Below, piece by piece: positions 1-8,617 of a stretch of DNA of 64,000 nucleotides. The DNA lies in the NCBI RefSeq assembly GCF_015163075.1, contig NZ_JADDXU010000007.1, positions 372,001 to 436,000 of the forward strand. Direction: 5' to 3'. The notes beneath the pieces were generated by a model. It searched no databases. It was not told the DNA's origin and saw nothing but the letters and a program-made list of their open reading frames with translations. Made by a program: the position numbers and the translations under genes. Numbering within the stretch: the first letter of the stretch is position 1; each line of letters starts with the position of its first letter. Source of the DNA: Streptomyces justiciae. Lineage in GTDB: Bacteria > Actinomycetota > Actinomycetes > Streptomycetales > Streptomycetaceae.

Positions 1-194
1 TCGTCCGGCAGTCCCTGATGAACGCCGAAGGGCCGCTGTCGGCCCAGGAGATCGCCGAGCGGACGGGGGTGAGCCGGCAGACCGCCCAGCGCTATCTGAA
101 GCTTCTGGAGCGCACCGGACGGGCCCGGCTCACGCTCAAGTACGGCGACGCGGGCCGCCCGGAACACCGTTACGTGTGGGCGACCCGCGCCTGA
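1..194 (+). CDS. C-terminal end of a CitB/DpiA-type response regulator (partial)
   Basis: The gene enters from the left edge; only the last ~63 codons are present, read from position 3 to a TGA at 192-194. They encode a winged-helix domain with AEGPLSAQEIAERTGVSRQT, then AQRYLKLLERTGRARL and KYGDAGRPEHRYVW. This tail is nearly the same as the C-terminus of the response regulator at 3206-3898 (TGLSRSTAQRYLRHLEQAGR, KYGDTGRPEHRYAW), so the two are paralogues. In this family the domain binds promoters of transport genes for organic acids. A partner histidine kinase would be expected just outside the window. The receiver domain is not visible, so the assignment rests on the paralogue. Confidence 0.8.
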   Translation, partial: VRQSLMNAEGPLSAQEIAERTGVSRQTAQRYLKLLERTGRARLTLKYGDAGRPEHRYVWATRA

Positions 195-234
195 GGGCAC
201 GGCCCGTGGGGGCGGGGGAAGGAACCGTGCCCTC
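193..234. terminator. Bidirectional hairpin terminator between convergent genes
   Basis: A perfect 10-bp stem, GAGGGCACGG (193-202) with CCGTGCCCTC (225-234), encloses a 22-nt G-rich loop. It lies between the stop of the partial regulator and the stop of the ABC binding protein gene on the opposite strand, so it can end both transcripts. There is no U-tract, as is usual in Streptomyces. Confidence 0.6.
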
Positions 235-263
235 CCTCTATACGGATGCCGGGGTCACGGACT

Positions 264-1319
264 TCAGTCCGCGACCTTGTCCACGAACTCGGTCGTGTAC
301 GTCTTGTCGAGGTCGACGTCGGCCTTCTGGACGGCGGGGTTGAAGGCCTTGAGCACCTTCTCGACGGTCTCGGGGCCGTTCTTGGGCATCACCCCGTCGT
401 CCGTGAACATGGGCAAGGTGCTCTCGATGGCCGAGGCGTAGAGGACCTTGTTGCCCTGCGAGTAGTCGGCGGGCATCTTGTCGGCGATCTCGCTCGCGCT
501 GTGTGTGGACATCCACTTGAGTGTCTTGACGAATGCATTGACCATCTTCTGGACGGTGTCCTTGTGTGCATTCACCCAGTCCGTCTGCATGTACAGACTT
601 GACGACGGATACGGGCCGCCGAGCGCCGCCTGCGATCCCGCGGGCGTGCGCATGTCGAGGAGAACCTTGCCCGCCTTCTTGGCCAGGATGTTCGCGACGG
701 TCGGGTCCGTCGTCATGCCGCCGTCGATCGCGCCCTGTTGGAGCGCCGAGATGAAGGTCGGTCCGGCGCCGACGGCGACCGGGGTGAACTCGCTGACCTT
801 CACGCCGTTCTTGACGGCGAGGTACTTGGTGAGGAAGTCGGTCGACGAGCCGAGGCCGGTGACGCCGAGCTTCTTCCCCTTGAAGTCCTTGGGCGAGGTG
901 ATGTCGTCGGCCTTCTTGGTGGACACGATCTCCACCTCGCCGGGCGCGTGCGAGAACTGCACCACGGACTCGACGTGCTTGCCCTTCACCTGGAGGTCGA
1001 GCGTGTGGTCGTAGAAGCCGACCGCGCCCTGGACCTGGCCGGAGACGAGCGCGGTCTCGGCCTGGACGCCGGCGGGTTCGCTCAGCAGTTCCACGTCGAG
1101 GCCCTCGGCGTCGAAGTAGCCGAGCCGCTGGGTGAGCATCGCGGGCAGGTAGATGACCTTGTCCAGGCCACCGACCATGATCTTGACCTTCGTACCCTTG
1201 CCGTCGCCCTTGCTGCCGGAGGAGGCGGTGCCGGCCGCGTCATTGGCGCAGGCGGTGAGCGAGGAGAGGGCGAGCAGGCCGGCGGCGGCCAGGGCGGAGT
1301 ATCTGGCGGTCTTGCGCAT
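264..1319 (-). CDS. ABC transporter substrate-binding lipoprotein (NMT1/SsuA-like)
   Basis: 351 residues. The N-terminus is a lipoprotein signal: MRKT, a hydrophobic run, then lipobox LTAC with Cys near residue 24, followed by a Ser/Gly/Lys linker. The mature part has the NMT1/THI5/SsuA-type periplasmic fold, with GGLDKVIYLPAMLTQRLGYF, then GLDVELLSEPAGVQAETALV and a late TDPTVANILAKK region. This family binds sulfonates, nitrate, thiamine precursors, taurine or aromatic acids; the substrate cannot be read from the sequence. It is the last gene of a three-gene operon, 57 nt after the permease. ATG 1319 has AAGGA about 11 nt upstream and gives a proper signal peptide. Confidence 0.88.
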   Translation of the reverse strand: MRKTARYSALAAAGLLALSSLTACANDAAGTASSGSKGDGKGTKVKIMVGGLDKVIYLPAMLTQRLGYFDAEGLDVELLSEPAGVQAETALVSGQVQGAVGFYDHTLDLQVKGKHVESVVQFSHAPGEVEIVSTKKADDITSPKDFKGKKLGVTGLGSSTDFLTKYLAVKNGVKVSEFTPVAVGAGPTFISALQQGAIDGGMTTDPTVANILAKKAGKVLLDMRTPAGSQAALGGPYPSSSLYMQTDWVNAHKDTVQKMVNAFVKTLKWMSTHSASEIADKMPADYSQGNKVLYASAIESTLPMFTDDGVMPKNGPETVEKVLKAFNPAVQKADVDLDKTYTTEFVDKVAD

Positions 1320-1376
1320 GAGGGTTCACGTCCTTGTGAAGGGGAGGCGGCGAAGGGCGGAGCGGGATGGCTCGGA

Positions 1377-2240
1377 TCAGCTGTCCGAACCCGTGGGCTT
1401 CCAGCGGAAGATGCGGCGCTCGGCGAAGGTGAGCAGCCCTTCGGCGACGAGCGCGACGACGGCGAGGATGACCATCGCGGCGTACACACCGGCCGCGTTG
1501 AACGTGCCCTGCGACTGCGCAACGAGCAGGCCGATGCCCTTCGTGGCACCGATGTACTCGCCGACGATCGCGCCGATGAGGGCGAAGCCGAAGCTGACGT
1601 GGAGGCTGGTGAAGATCCACGAGGTGGCGGACGGGATGACCACCTGAAGCGTCACGCGCCGGTCGCTCGCGCCGAGGATGCGGGCGTTGGCGACCAGGTT
1701 GCGGTCGACCTCACGGGCGCCCTGGAAGGCGTTGAAGAACACCGGGAAGAAGACGAGCACGACCGCGGACGCGACCTTGGAGGCGGGGCCGAGGCCGAAC
1801 CAGATCACGAAGATGGGTGCAAGGACGATCCTGGGGATCGAGTTGAGCACCTTGATGTATGGACCAAGGACATCGGCGAGAAAGGTGATCCGCCCCAGGG
1901 CAATACCGAACACCACACCGGCGGCCACCCCGAAGACCCAGCCGAGCAGCGCCTCGTGGAGCGTGTACCAGATCTGTTCGCCCAACGACCCGAGCGCGGT
2001 CCCGTGTGTCACCCAGGTCCAGATCTGGTCCCAGATCTTCGAGGGCATCGAGAAGTTGAACGGATCGATGACGTCGGTGCGCGCGAGCACCTCCCACAGC
2101 CCGAGAACCGTGACCAGGAGCAGCACCCGCGAGGCCGCGACGACGATCTTGCGTCTGCGGGCGGCACGCGCGCGTGAATGGGCGCGGTCCGGCGTCTTGA
2201 CCGTATTGACCACAGGTTGACTGAGCACTTCAGGCGACAT
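1377..2240 (-). CDS. ABC transporter permease (SsuC/TauC type)
   Basis: 287 residues from ATG 2240, which has AGAGGGG 8 nt upstream; a GTG at 2249 is too close to that site. The start overlaps the end of the ATPase gene by 11 nt, so the two are probably translationally coupled. A basic N-terminus precedes about six membrane segments, for example VAASRVLLLVTVLGLWEVLA and IVLAPIFVIWFGLGPASKV. The cytoplasmic loop that docks to the ATPase is visible as GASDRRVTLQVVIPSA followed by the GE of IGAIVGEYIG. It forms the membrane channel of the importer with its two neighbours. Confidence 0.88.
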   Translation of the reverse strand: MSPEVLSQPVVNTVKTPDRAHSRARAARRRKIVVAASRVLLLVTVLGLWEVLARTDVIDPFNFSMPSKIWDQIWTWVTHGTALGSLGEQIWYTLHEALLGWVFGVAAGVVFGIALGRITFLADVLGPYIKVLNSIPRIVLAPIFVIWFGLGPASKVASAVVLVFFPVFFNAFQGAREVDRNLVANARILGASDRRVTLQVVIPSATSWIFTSLHVSFGFALIGAIVGEYIGATKGIGLLVAQSQGTFNAAGVYAAMVILAVVALVAEGLLTFAERRIFRWKPTGSDS

Positions 2241-3045
2241 GGGCGGCACCCCTCTCGCGCGTGATGCGGACCTCTTCGCCGAGGGACTCCCAGATCTCCC
2301 GGTAGATCTCGATGAAGCGCGGTTCCAGGCGCACCGACTCGACCTTGCGCGGGCGGGGCAGGTCGATGTCGAAGACGTGCTTGACGGTGGCCGGCCCTGC
2401 CGTCATCACGACGACCCGGTCGGCCAGCGCGATGGACTCCTCCAGGTCGTGGGTGACGAACACGACGGAGGCGCCGGTGCCCTCCCACAGCTCCAGCAGT
2501 TCGTCCGACATCAGGGCCCGGGTCTGCACGTCGAGCGCCGAGAACGGCTCGTCCATCAGCAGGATCTCGGGGTCGTTGACGAAGGTCGAGGCGAGTGCGA
2601 CGCGCTTGCGCTGCCCGCCGGACAGCTGGTGCGGATAACGGTCCTCGAAGGCCGACAGGCCGACGCGGGCCAACCACTCGCGCGCCTTCCGCTTCGCCTC
2701 CGCCTTGGGCACGCCACGGAAGCGCGGGCCCGCCATGACGTTGGACAGGACCGTGCGCCAGGGAAAAGTGGCGTCCTGCTGGAAGACGAACCCGACCTTG
2801 TCCCCCACGCCACGGACCGGTTCGCCGGCGACCACGACCTCGCCCTCGGTGGGCTCTTCGAGGCCGCTGACCAGGGTCAGCGTGGTCGACTTGCCGCAGC
2901 CGGTGGGTCCGACGACGGCCACGAACTCACCACGCCGGACCGTGAGATCAAGTCCCCGGACCGCCGTGTGCAGGCCCCCCGACGGGGTCCTGAACGTCTT
3001 GCTCGCGCCCCGCAGCTCGATGGCGGGGCTGGTGTCTGCGCTCAT
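2230..3045 (-). CDS. ABC transporter ATP-binding protein (SsuB/TauB type)
   Basis: 271 residues from ATG 3045 (MSADTSPAIELRGASKTF). All nucleotide-binding motifs are present: Walker A GPTGCGKSTT, signature LSGGQRKRVALA, Walker B LLMDEPFSAL and H-loop THDLEESIALADR. A late segment (VKHVFDIDLPRPR) is typical of SsuB/TauB ATPases. It is the first gene of the importer operon and energises the permease at 1377-2240. No good ribosome site precedes ATG 3045, and in-frame starts extend to about 3117, so the start is less certain than the function. The operon is divergent from the response regulator at 3206, its likely controller. Confidence 0.88.
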   Translation of the reverse strand: MSADTSPAIELRGASKTFRTPSGGLHTAVRGLDLTVRRGEFVAVVGPTGCGKSTTLTLVSGLEEPTEGEVVVAGEPVRGVGDKVGFVFQQDATFPWRTVLSNVMAGPRFRGVPKAEAKRKAREWLARVGLSAFEDRYPHQLSGGQRKRVALASTFVNDPEILLMDEPFSALDVQTRALMSDELLELWEGTGASVVFVTHDLEESIALADRVVVMTAGPATVKHVFDIDLPRPRKVESVRLEPRFIEIYREIWESLGEEVRITRERGAAHVA

Positions 3046-3114
3046 GGCCGGGGACGGTAGGTGCGACCCGGGTGACGGCATCAGCCTTCTGAGCGCATGC
3101 CGTTCTTTTGCTTG

Positions 3115-3127
3115 CAACAGCCTGTTG
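3115..3127. promoter_or_regulatory. Candidate operator between ABC operon and response regulator
   Basis: A perfect 6-1-6 inverted repeat, CAACAG-C-CTGTTG, sits in the 160-bp divergent spacer. Further copies of the half-site occur nearby (TGTTGT just right of it and ACAACAACGG about 20 bp on). This is the only obvious symmetrical element in the spacer. It is a plausible binding site for the adjacent CitB-type response regulator, by position only. Confidence 0.35.
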
Positions 3128-3205
3128 TGCTCGTTTTGCTCGCGCTACAACAACGGAGCCGAAGCACGGGCGCACCGCTCGCTGGCCGCCACGGAGAGAG
3201 GCCCG

Positions 3206-3898
3206 ATGATTGACGTCCTGGTCGTGGACGACGACTTCCGTGTCGCCGAGATCAACGCCAAGTACGTGGGAAAGGTTCCCGGTTTCCGGGTCGCCGCCCG
3301 CGCCCACACCGCCGCACAGGCCCTGGCGACCGTCCAGCGCGGCACCATCGACCTGGTCCTGCTCGACCACTACCTCCCCGACCAGACGGGCCTCGAACTC
3401 GTCCACCGCATGCGGGAACAGGGCCACGGCACCGACGTCATCATGATCACCGCCGCAGGCGACGTCACAACCGTCCAGACCGCGATGCGTCTGGGCGCCC
3501 TGCACTACCTGGTCAAGCCGTTCACCTTTGCCGCGCTGCGCTCCCGCCTCGACTCCTACGCCGCCCTGCGCCGCACGGTCGACCGCGTCGGCGGCCGCGG
3601 CATCGCCGGCCAGGAACAGGTCGACCGGATCTTCGGCGCCCTGCGCACCACGCCCGCGCCGCCGTCACCGGGCCTGCCGAGCGGCCACTCGGAGCCGACG
3701 ACCGACCTCATCTGCCGCGTCCTCCACCACGCCGACCACCCCCTGTCGGCCCACGAGGTCGCCGCCGAGACAGGCCTGAGCCGCTCCACCGCCCAGCGCT
3801 ACCTCCGCCACCTCGAACAGGCCGGCCGCCTCCGCCTCTCCCTCAAGTACGGCGACACGGGCCGCCCGGAGCACCGGTACGCGTGGGTGGCGCCCTGA
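3206..3898 (+). CDS. CitB/DpiA-family response regulator
   Basis: 230 residues from ATG 3206, with GGAGAG 7 nt upstream. The N-terminal receiver begins MIDVLVVDDDFRVAEIN; the phospho-acceptor Asp is in DLVLLDHYLPDQTG, the switch Thr in IMITAAGD and the Lys in HYLVKPF. The C-terminal winged helix (LICRVLHHADHPLSAHEVAA, then TGLSRSTAQRYLRHLEQ) binds DNA. No kinase gene is adjacent here; the partial paralogue at the left edge suggests the kinase lies outside the window or is shared. Divergent orientation from the ABC importer suggests it controls that operon. Confidence 0.87.
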   Translation: MIDVLVVDDDFRVAEINAKYVGKVPGFRVAARAHTAAQALATVQRGTIDLVLLDHYLPDQTGLELVHRMREQGHGTDVIMITAAGDVTTVQTAMRLGALHYLVKPFTFAALRSRLDSYAALRRTVDRVGGRGIAGQEQVDRIFGALRTTPAPPSPGLPSGHSEPTTDLICRVLHHADHPLSAHEVAAETGLSRSTAQRYLRHLEQAGRLRLSLKYGDTGRPEHRYAWVAP

Positions 3899-3933
3899 CG
3901 GCAGGGCTGACGCTGCGGCTCCGCCAGTCGTAC

Positions 3934-4040
3934 GACGATGAAGGCGCCGTACGACGAAGAAAGCACCGCTGGCGAAGAAAGCACCGCCGGCGAAGGCACC
4001 GTCCGGCATGGCAGGCGCCGTACGCCAGTGAAGGCGCCGC
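3934..4040. repeat. Short degenerate direct repeats in an intergenic gap
   Basis: The gap between the regulator and symporter stops carries imperfect repeats: GCGAAGAAAGCACCGC occurs nearly twice in tandem (about 3954-3986). Related GAAGGCGCCGTACG-type copies lie on both sides. No clean hairpin or open frame explains it. It may be slipped-strand expansion of terminator-like DNA. Confidence 0.5.
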
Positions 4041-4042
4041 CT

Positions 4043-5635
4043 CTACGCGGCTCCCGCCCCCGTGAGCGACCGCACCTCGGTCTCCGCGTGCTTGGCCTCG
4101 TCCGCCACCTCCGCCGAGGTGACCGTGCCGAGCCAGCCGGCGACGAAGCCCAGCGGGATCGAGACGAGTCCGGGGTTCTGCAGCGGGAAGTACTGGAAGT
4201 CGACGCCCGGGAACAGCGATTCCGGGCTGCCCGACACGACCGGCGACAGCAGCACGAGCACCATGGCCGGGATCAGCCCGCCGTACACCGCCCAGACCGC
4301 GCCCCGGGTGGTGAAGCCGCGCCAGAACAGTGAGTACAGCAGCACCGGCAGGTTGGCCGACGCCGCGACCGCGAAGGCGAGGCCCACCAGGAAGGCGACG
4401 TTCAGATCCCGGGCCAGCAGGCCGAGGGCGATAGCGACCACGCCGATGCCCACGGCGGCGACGCGTGCCACGGCGACCTCGCTGCGGGGCTTGGCGTCCC
4501 GGCGCCGCAGGGAGGCGTACAGGTCGTGGGCCACGGACGCCGAGGAGGCCAGGGTGATACCGGCGACCACGGCCAGGATCGTGGCGAAGGCGACGGCGGC
4601 GACGATCGCGAACAGAACCGTTCCACCTGTGGAGTCCGCGCCGCCGCCCAGGTCGAGGGCCAGCAGCGGAACGGCCGTGTTCCCGGCCGCGTTGGACCCA
4701 CGTACCGCCTCCGGCCCCACGATCGCGGCCGCCCCGAAACCGAGGACGATCGTCATCAGATAGAAGCCGCCGATGAGCCCGATCGACCAGACCACCGACC
4801 GGCGTGCCGCCCGAGCGGTCGGGACGGTGTAGAAGCGCGACAGGATGTGCGGCAGCCCTGCCGTGCCGAGAACCAGGGCGAGCCCCAGGCTGATGAAGTC
4901 GAAGCGCGCGGTCCAGTCCCCGCCGTACTTCAGCCCGGGCGCCAGGAACTTCTCGCCATGCCCGCTGCGTTCGGCCGCACTGAGCAGCAGTTGGTCGAAG
5001 TCGCCGTGGAAGCGCACCAGGACGAGCACGGTCAGCGCGATGGTGCCGCCGAGGAGCATGACCGCCTTCACGATCTGAATCCAGGTGGTGGCCCGCATCC
5101 CTCCCAACGACACATAGATCACCATGAGTGCGCCGACGCCGATGACGGTCCAGGTCTGCGCCGCCTCGTCGGTGCCACCGAGCAGCAGCGCCACCAGGCT
5201 CCCCGCACCCACCATCTGCGCCACCAGATACAGAACGGACACGGTGACCGAGGAGGTTCCCGCCGCGATGCGCACCGGCCGCTCGTTCATCCGCGCGGCC
5301 ACCACGTCGGCCAGCGTGAACCGCCCGCAGTTGCGCACCAGTTCCGCGACGAGGAACAGCACGACCAGCCACGCCACCAGGAAGCCCACCGAGTACAGCA
5401 TCCCGTCGTACCCGAAGAGCGCGATCAGCCCGGAGATGCCCAGGAACGACGCCGCCGACATGTAGTCGCCCGCGATGGCAAAACCATTCTCCATCGGTGA
5501 GAACAGCCGCCCGCCCGCGTAGAACTCCTCCGCCGAGCCGTGCCGATTGCGGCTCACCCATGTCGTGATCGCCAGCGTGACCGCGACGAACACGCTGAAC
5601 AGCAGCAGCGCCAGCGTCTGATGATCGCCGGTCAC
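4043..5635 (-). CDS. Sodium:solute symporter (SSS family, ActP-like cation/acetate symporter)
   Basis: 530 residues with about 13 membrane segments. The N-terminus (MTGDHQTLALLLFSVFVAVT) is followed by the SSS hallmarks YAGGRLFSPMENGFAIAGDY, SAASFLGISG and YDGMLYSVGFLVAWLV. It imports a monocarboxylate such as acetate with a cation; the substrate is inferred from family resemblance. The GTG start at 5635 overlaps the stop of the upstream DUF485 gene by 4 nt (GTGA), so translation is coupled. This pairing of DUF485 and ActP-like genes is common (yjcH-actP). The C-terminus ends in a charged cytosolic tail. Confidence 0.85.
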   Translation of the reverse strand: MTGDHQTLALLLFSVFVAVTLAITTWVSRNRHGSAEEFYAGGRLFSPMENGFAIAGDYMSAASFLGISGLIALFGYDGMLYSVGFLVAWLVVLFLVAELVRNCGRFTLADVVAARMNERPVRIAAGTSSVTVSVLYLVAQMVGAGSLVALLLGGTDEAAQTWTVIGVGALMVIYVSLGGMRATTWIQIVKAVMLLGGTIALTVLVLVRFHGDFDQLLLSAAERSGHGEKFLAPGLKYGGDWTARFDFISLGLALVLGTAGLPHILSRFYTVPTARAARRSVVWSIGLIGGFYLMTIVLGFGAAAIVGPEAVRGSNAAGNTAVPLLALDLGGGADSTGGTVLFAIVAAVAFATILAVVAGITLASSASVAHDLYASLRRRDAKPRSEVAVARVAAVGIGVVAIALGLLARDLNVAFLVGLAFAVAASANLPVLLYSLFWRGFTTRGAVWAVYGGLIPAMVLVLLSPVVSGSPESLFPGVDFQYFPLQNPGLVSIPLGFVAGWLGTVTSAEVADEAKHAETEVRSLTGAGAA

Positions 5636-6195
5636 GACGCACCACCCCGGATCCCACGCGTCAGCTCCTGGGTGTCCCAGCGCAGCTCCAACGCGGCCCG
5701 GTCCCTGCGCAGCCGGGCATGCCGGGCGTACGCCCAGGTCAGCAGGAACGTGGTGAGGAACTGGCCCAGCCCCGCGACCATCGCCACGTTCACCGCGCCA
5801 GCCACCGGCCGGGCCATCAGACCGGGCGCGGTCGTCGCGGCCACGACGTACCCCACGTACCAGCAGAAGAACCCGATGAACGCCGGCACCACGAACCGCC
5901 GGTACCGACTACGCACCTCCTGGAACGCGGCGCTGCGCTGCACCTGGAGATACACATCCGCAGCCGCGTTCACCCGCTCCGTGCTCCCTGCCTCGACGGC
6001 CGACAGCGGGACGGCCGCACCAGCCCCAGCGCCGGTCGATTCGCCCCAGCCGGAGGCGAGTGCGTCGTACCAGGGATCGTCGTACCTCACGGCCGCGGGC
6101 GTCTCGAGGAGGGCCGGGTCGAACCCGTCGTGGTTTTCGGCCGCGCTTTCGGGACCACCCCTGCCGCCGCGGGGACGACCGTTGCTTGACTGCAT
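5632..6195 (-). CDS. DUF485 membrane protein, partner of the symporter
   Basis: 187 residues. A disordered, Gly/Ala-rich N-terminal half is followed by the DUF485 core: QVQRSAAFQEVRSRYRRFVV, then a first membrane helix (VPAFIGFFCWYVGYVVAAT), a loop with PGLMARPV, and a second helix (VAMVAGLGQFLTTFLLTWAY). Small DUF485 proteins (about 100 residues, YjcH type) accompany ActP-like symporters; this one is longer because of its N-terminal extension. ATG 6195 is preferred over a TTG two codons upstream; neither has a strong ribosome site. Confidence 0.8.
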   Translation of the reverse strand: MQSSNGRPRGGRGGPESAAENHDGFDPALLETPAAVRYDDPWYDALASGWGESTGAGAGAAVPLSAVEAGSTERVNAAADVYLQVQRSAAFQEVRSRYRRFVVPAFIGFFCWYVGYVVAATTAPGLMARPVAGAVNVAMVAGLGQFLTTFLLTWAYARHARLRRDRAALELRWDTQELTRGIRGGAS

Positions 6196-6264
6196 GCCCA
6201 AGGATGGACAGAACGGGAAGATCCCCGACTCTTCTTCCCTTCGCGCTTCACCCCATCAGGTGAT

Positions 6265-6948
6265 TCAACCCGTGGGAGGTCGCACAAGCCCCTTCGCATA
6301 GGCGTAACGCACCGCCTGCGCCCGGTCCTTGAGCCCGGTCTTGGCGAACATGTTGTTGATATGGGTCTTCACGGTCGCCGTGGAGACATGCAACTTGCGG
6401 GCGATCTCCTGATTGCTGAGCCCGTCGGCGATGAGGAGCAGCACCTCGGTCTCCCGCGCGGTGAGCCCGTCCGGGGGCTCCGCGGGCTCGGCCGGCCGGG
6501 GTTCGGGCTCCGACAGCCGCTCCAGCAGCCGCCGTTGGATGCTCGGCGACAACCCGGCGTCCCCGGACAGCACGCTGTGCACCGCCCGCACGATCTCGTC
6601 GCCTCCCGCGTCCTTGGTGAGATAGCCGCGCGCTCCCGCCTTCAGCGCCGGGAAGAGCGACTCGTCGTCCCCGAACGTCGTGAGCACCACCACCTGGGTC
6701 CCCGGATACTCGGCACGGATCCGCCGGGTCGCCGCCACGCCGTCGCAGCGGGGCATGCGCAGATCCATCAACACCACGTCCGGGGCGAGTTCGGCGACCA
6801 ACTGCACCGCCTCGTCCCCGTCTCCGGCGGCTCCGACGACCTCGACCCCCGGCAGCAGCCCCAGCAGCATCACGATGCCCTCGCGGACGACGGTCTGATC
6901 GTCCGCGACCACCACCCGCGCGACCTTGCCGTCGAACTCCTCCGTCAT
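6265..6948 (-). CDS. NarL/FixJ-type response regulator (LuxR HTH)
   Basis: 227 residues. The receiver domain (VARVVVADDQTVVREGIVML) has its phospho-acceptor Asp in DVVLMDLRMPRCDG and the conserved Thr/Lys in VVLTTFG and GYLTKDAGG. The C-terminal LuxR helix-turn-helix reads GLTARETEVLLLIADGLSNQ then EIARKLHVSTATVKTHINNM. ATG 6948 overlaps the stop of the kinase gene by 4 nt (ATGA). It is the last gene of a coupled three-gene operon; its targets may include the symporter genes next door, but nothing in the sequence proves it. Confidence 0.9.
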   Translation of the reverse strand: MTEEFDGKVARVVVADDQTVVREGIVMLLGLLPGVEVVGAAGDGDEAVQLVAELAPDVVLMDLRMPRCDGVAATRRIRAEYPGTQVVVLTTFGDDESLFPALKAGARGYLTKDAGGDEIVRAVHSVLSGDAGLSPSIQRRLLERLSEPEPRPAEPAEPPDGLTARETEVLLLIADGLSNQEIARKLHVSTATVKTHINNMFAKTGLKDRAQAVRYAYAKGLVRPPTG

Positions 6949-8096
6949 ACGGGCACCTTCAGCGTCACCGTGAATCCCTCCTCGTCCGGCCCGGCGTCCA
7001 GCGAACCGCCGAGCAGTTCGGCACGCTCCCGCATGCCCAGCAGACCGTATCCGCCCCCCGTGGCGGTGAGTTCGCCCGACGATCCCCCCGAGTCCCGTAC
7101 ATCCAGAGTCACTTGATGCTCCCCGTAGGCCAGCCGAAGCTGCACCTTGGCGCCCGGCGCATGCTTGCGGACGTTGGTCAGGGCCTCCTGGGCGACCCTC
7201 CGCACCGCCTGCGAGGCCTCGGCCGGCAGGGCTCTGCGCTCACCCGTAATGGTGACCTCGGCTCCCGCACTCGTCTCCACGAGCTGGGTCAGGAAGTCCT
7301 CCAGCGGGGTGAGATCACCGCGCAGCGCCGACAGCGCCTGCCGGGTCTCGGTGAGACCGTCCCGTGCCATGCCCCGGGCCGCCACGACTCGTTCGAGGAT
7401 CTGGTCCCGGTCCGCCCCCCGCTCGATCAGCAGCCGCGCGGCCTCGAGATGCACAAGCTGCGCCGAGAGACTGTGGGCCAGCACGTCGTGGATCTCCCGG
7501 GCGATACGAGCCCGCTCCGCCAGCGCGGCCGACTCCGCCTCGGCCGCCCGCGCGGCGCGCTCCTGGGCGAGCAGCCGCTGGGCGTTGCCCCGGGCCTCGG
7601 CGTCGAGGCGCAGCGTGTACCCGGCGAGGGCCAGCCCCAGGCAGGTGACCACGGTCGTCAGCACATCGTCGTTGTTGAAGGCTCCGTAAGCGCCGAGCGC
7701 CAACGCCGTGACCGGCACGGCGACAGCCAGGGGCAGTCGCTCCAGCGCGGCGACGGCGGACGCGCACCAGATCACGAGGGCCGGTACCGGCAGCCCGGAA
7801 ACGTGGGCCAGGACCGCGACTCCCTGGAGCAGCCCCCACGACAGCAGCGAGGGCCAGAGCCGGTGCTGAAGCGTGGACCGGTAGAACGCCCACGCCAGCA
7901 GCCCGGCGCCGACGAATCCGCCGGCACCCGCGGCGATTCTCCAGCCATGAGCGGAGCTGCTCGTCAGGGCACCCCACAGCAGCAGAGAGATGAGCAGCAG
8001 CCTCACTCCCCAGGCCAGCAGGCGCCGAGGCCGCGAGATCCCTTCGCGCCCGAGCGCCTCCCGGGACGGCCAGCGTGTCCACACGTTCTCCGTCAC
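6945..8096 (-). CDS. Sensor histidine kinase (HisKA_3 / NarL-partner type)
   Basis: 383 residues from GTG 8096, overlapping the upstream stop by 4 nt. The N-terminal third has about five membrane helices (LLAWGVRLLLISLLLWGALT, WPSLLSWGLLQGVAVLAHVS, PLAVAVPVTALALGAYGAF). A short coiled region leads to the dimerisation/phosphotransfer helix ARIAREIHDVLAHSLSAQLV, which carries the phospho-His. The ATPase domain follows, with EALTNVRKHAPGAKV as N-box and GGGYGLLGMRERAEL as G-box. There is no extracellular sensor domain, so the signal is probably sensed within the membrane. It phosphorylates the regulator at 6265-6948. Confidence 0.9.
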   Translation of the reverse strand: MTENVWTRWPSREALGREGISRPRRLLAWGVRLLLISLLLWGALTSSSAHGWRIAAGAGGFVGAGLLAWAFYRSTLQHRLWPSLLSWGLLQGVAVLAHVSGLPVPALVIWCASAVAALERLPLAVAVPVTALALGAYGAFNNDDVLTTVVTCLGLALAGYTLRLDAEARGNAQRLLAQERAARAAEAESAALAERARIAREIHDVLAHSLSAQLVHLEAARLLIERGADRDQILERVVAARGMARDGLTETRQALSALRGDLTPLEDFLTQLVETSAGAEVTITGERRALPAEASQAVRRVAQEALTNVRKHAPGAKVQLRLAYGEHQVTLDVRDSGGSSGELTATGGGYGLLGMRERAELLGGSLDAGPDEEGFTVTLKVPV

Positions 8097-8617
8097 ACAC
8101 GCTCCTTCCAGGCGGACCGGGGCACGGCGTCACCGTACGTCGTACCCAGTACGGAAACCGGGTGCGGAGACTGGGCACGCCAGGCGAGGATTCCCGCGCG
8201 GACGAGCAGCGTGGCAGCCAGGGCGAGGAGCAGGGCGGACGACTCCTGGTGGATGCCGAGCGCGGCACCGAGGGCGTAGAGGCCGACGCGGAGGGCTATG
8301 CCGACGAGCCAGACCAAGCCGCTCGCCTTGGTGCTCTTGCTCCACACGGCGCCGTCGGGCTCCGTCCACACGCGGGAGGTCCAGGCCCAGGCCGCGCCGG
8401 TGGCGAGACCGATGAGCAGCTCGGCCGTGAGCAGGGTGACCGAGGCGGCGTGGTGGTGGGCGTCTATGAGGCCGGGTTCGCGCAGGGCGACGGCGGCCAG
8501 CACGACCGGCAGCAGCCACCAGCGCCGCTCGGTGTCGATCCGCTGCGCGCGGAACTGGCGCGCGATCACCACGACGACAACGGCCGCGATCAGGAATCCG
8601 TCGACGAGCCCGGACAT
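8093..8617 (-). CDS. Four-helix membrane protein (DUF1453/CcdC-like), first gene of the two-component operon
   Basis: 174 residues with four to five hydrophobic helices: VDGFLIAAVVVVVIARQF, WWLLPVVLAAVALREPG, LTAELLIGLATGAAWAW and a C-terminal pair. The arrangement and the RVWTEPDG / KASGLVWLVGIALRV segments resemble DUF1453/CcdC-like proteins; this is recognition by pattern only. ATG 8617 has GGAGG 5 nt upstream. Its stop overlaps the kinase start by 4 nt, so it is made with the kinase and may help the kinase sense or fold. No catalytic motif is visible. Confidence 0.75.
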   Translation of the reverse strand: MSGLVDGFLIAAVVVVVIARQFRAQRIDTERRWWLLPVVLAAVALREPGLIDAHHHAASVTLLTAELLIGLATGAAWAWTSRVWTEPDGAVWSKSTKASGLVWLVGIALRVGLYALGAALGIHQESSALLLALAATLLVRAGILAWRAQSPHPVSVLGTTYGDAVPRSAWKERV

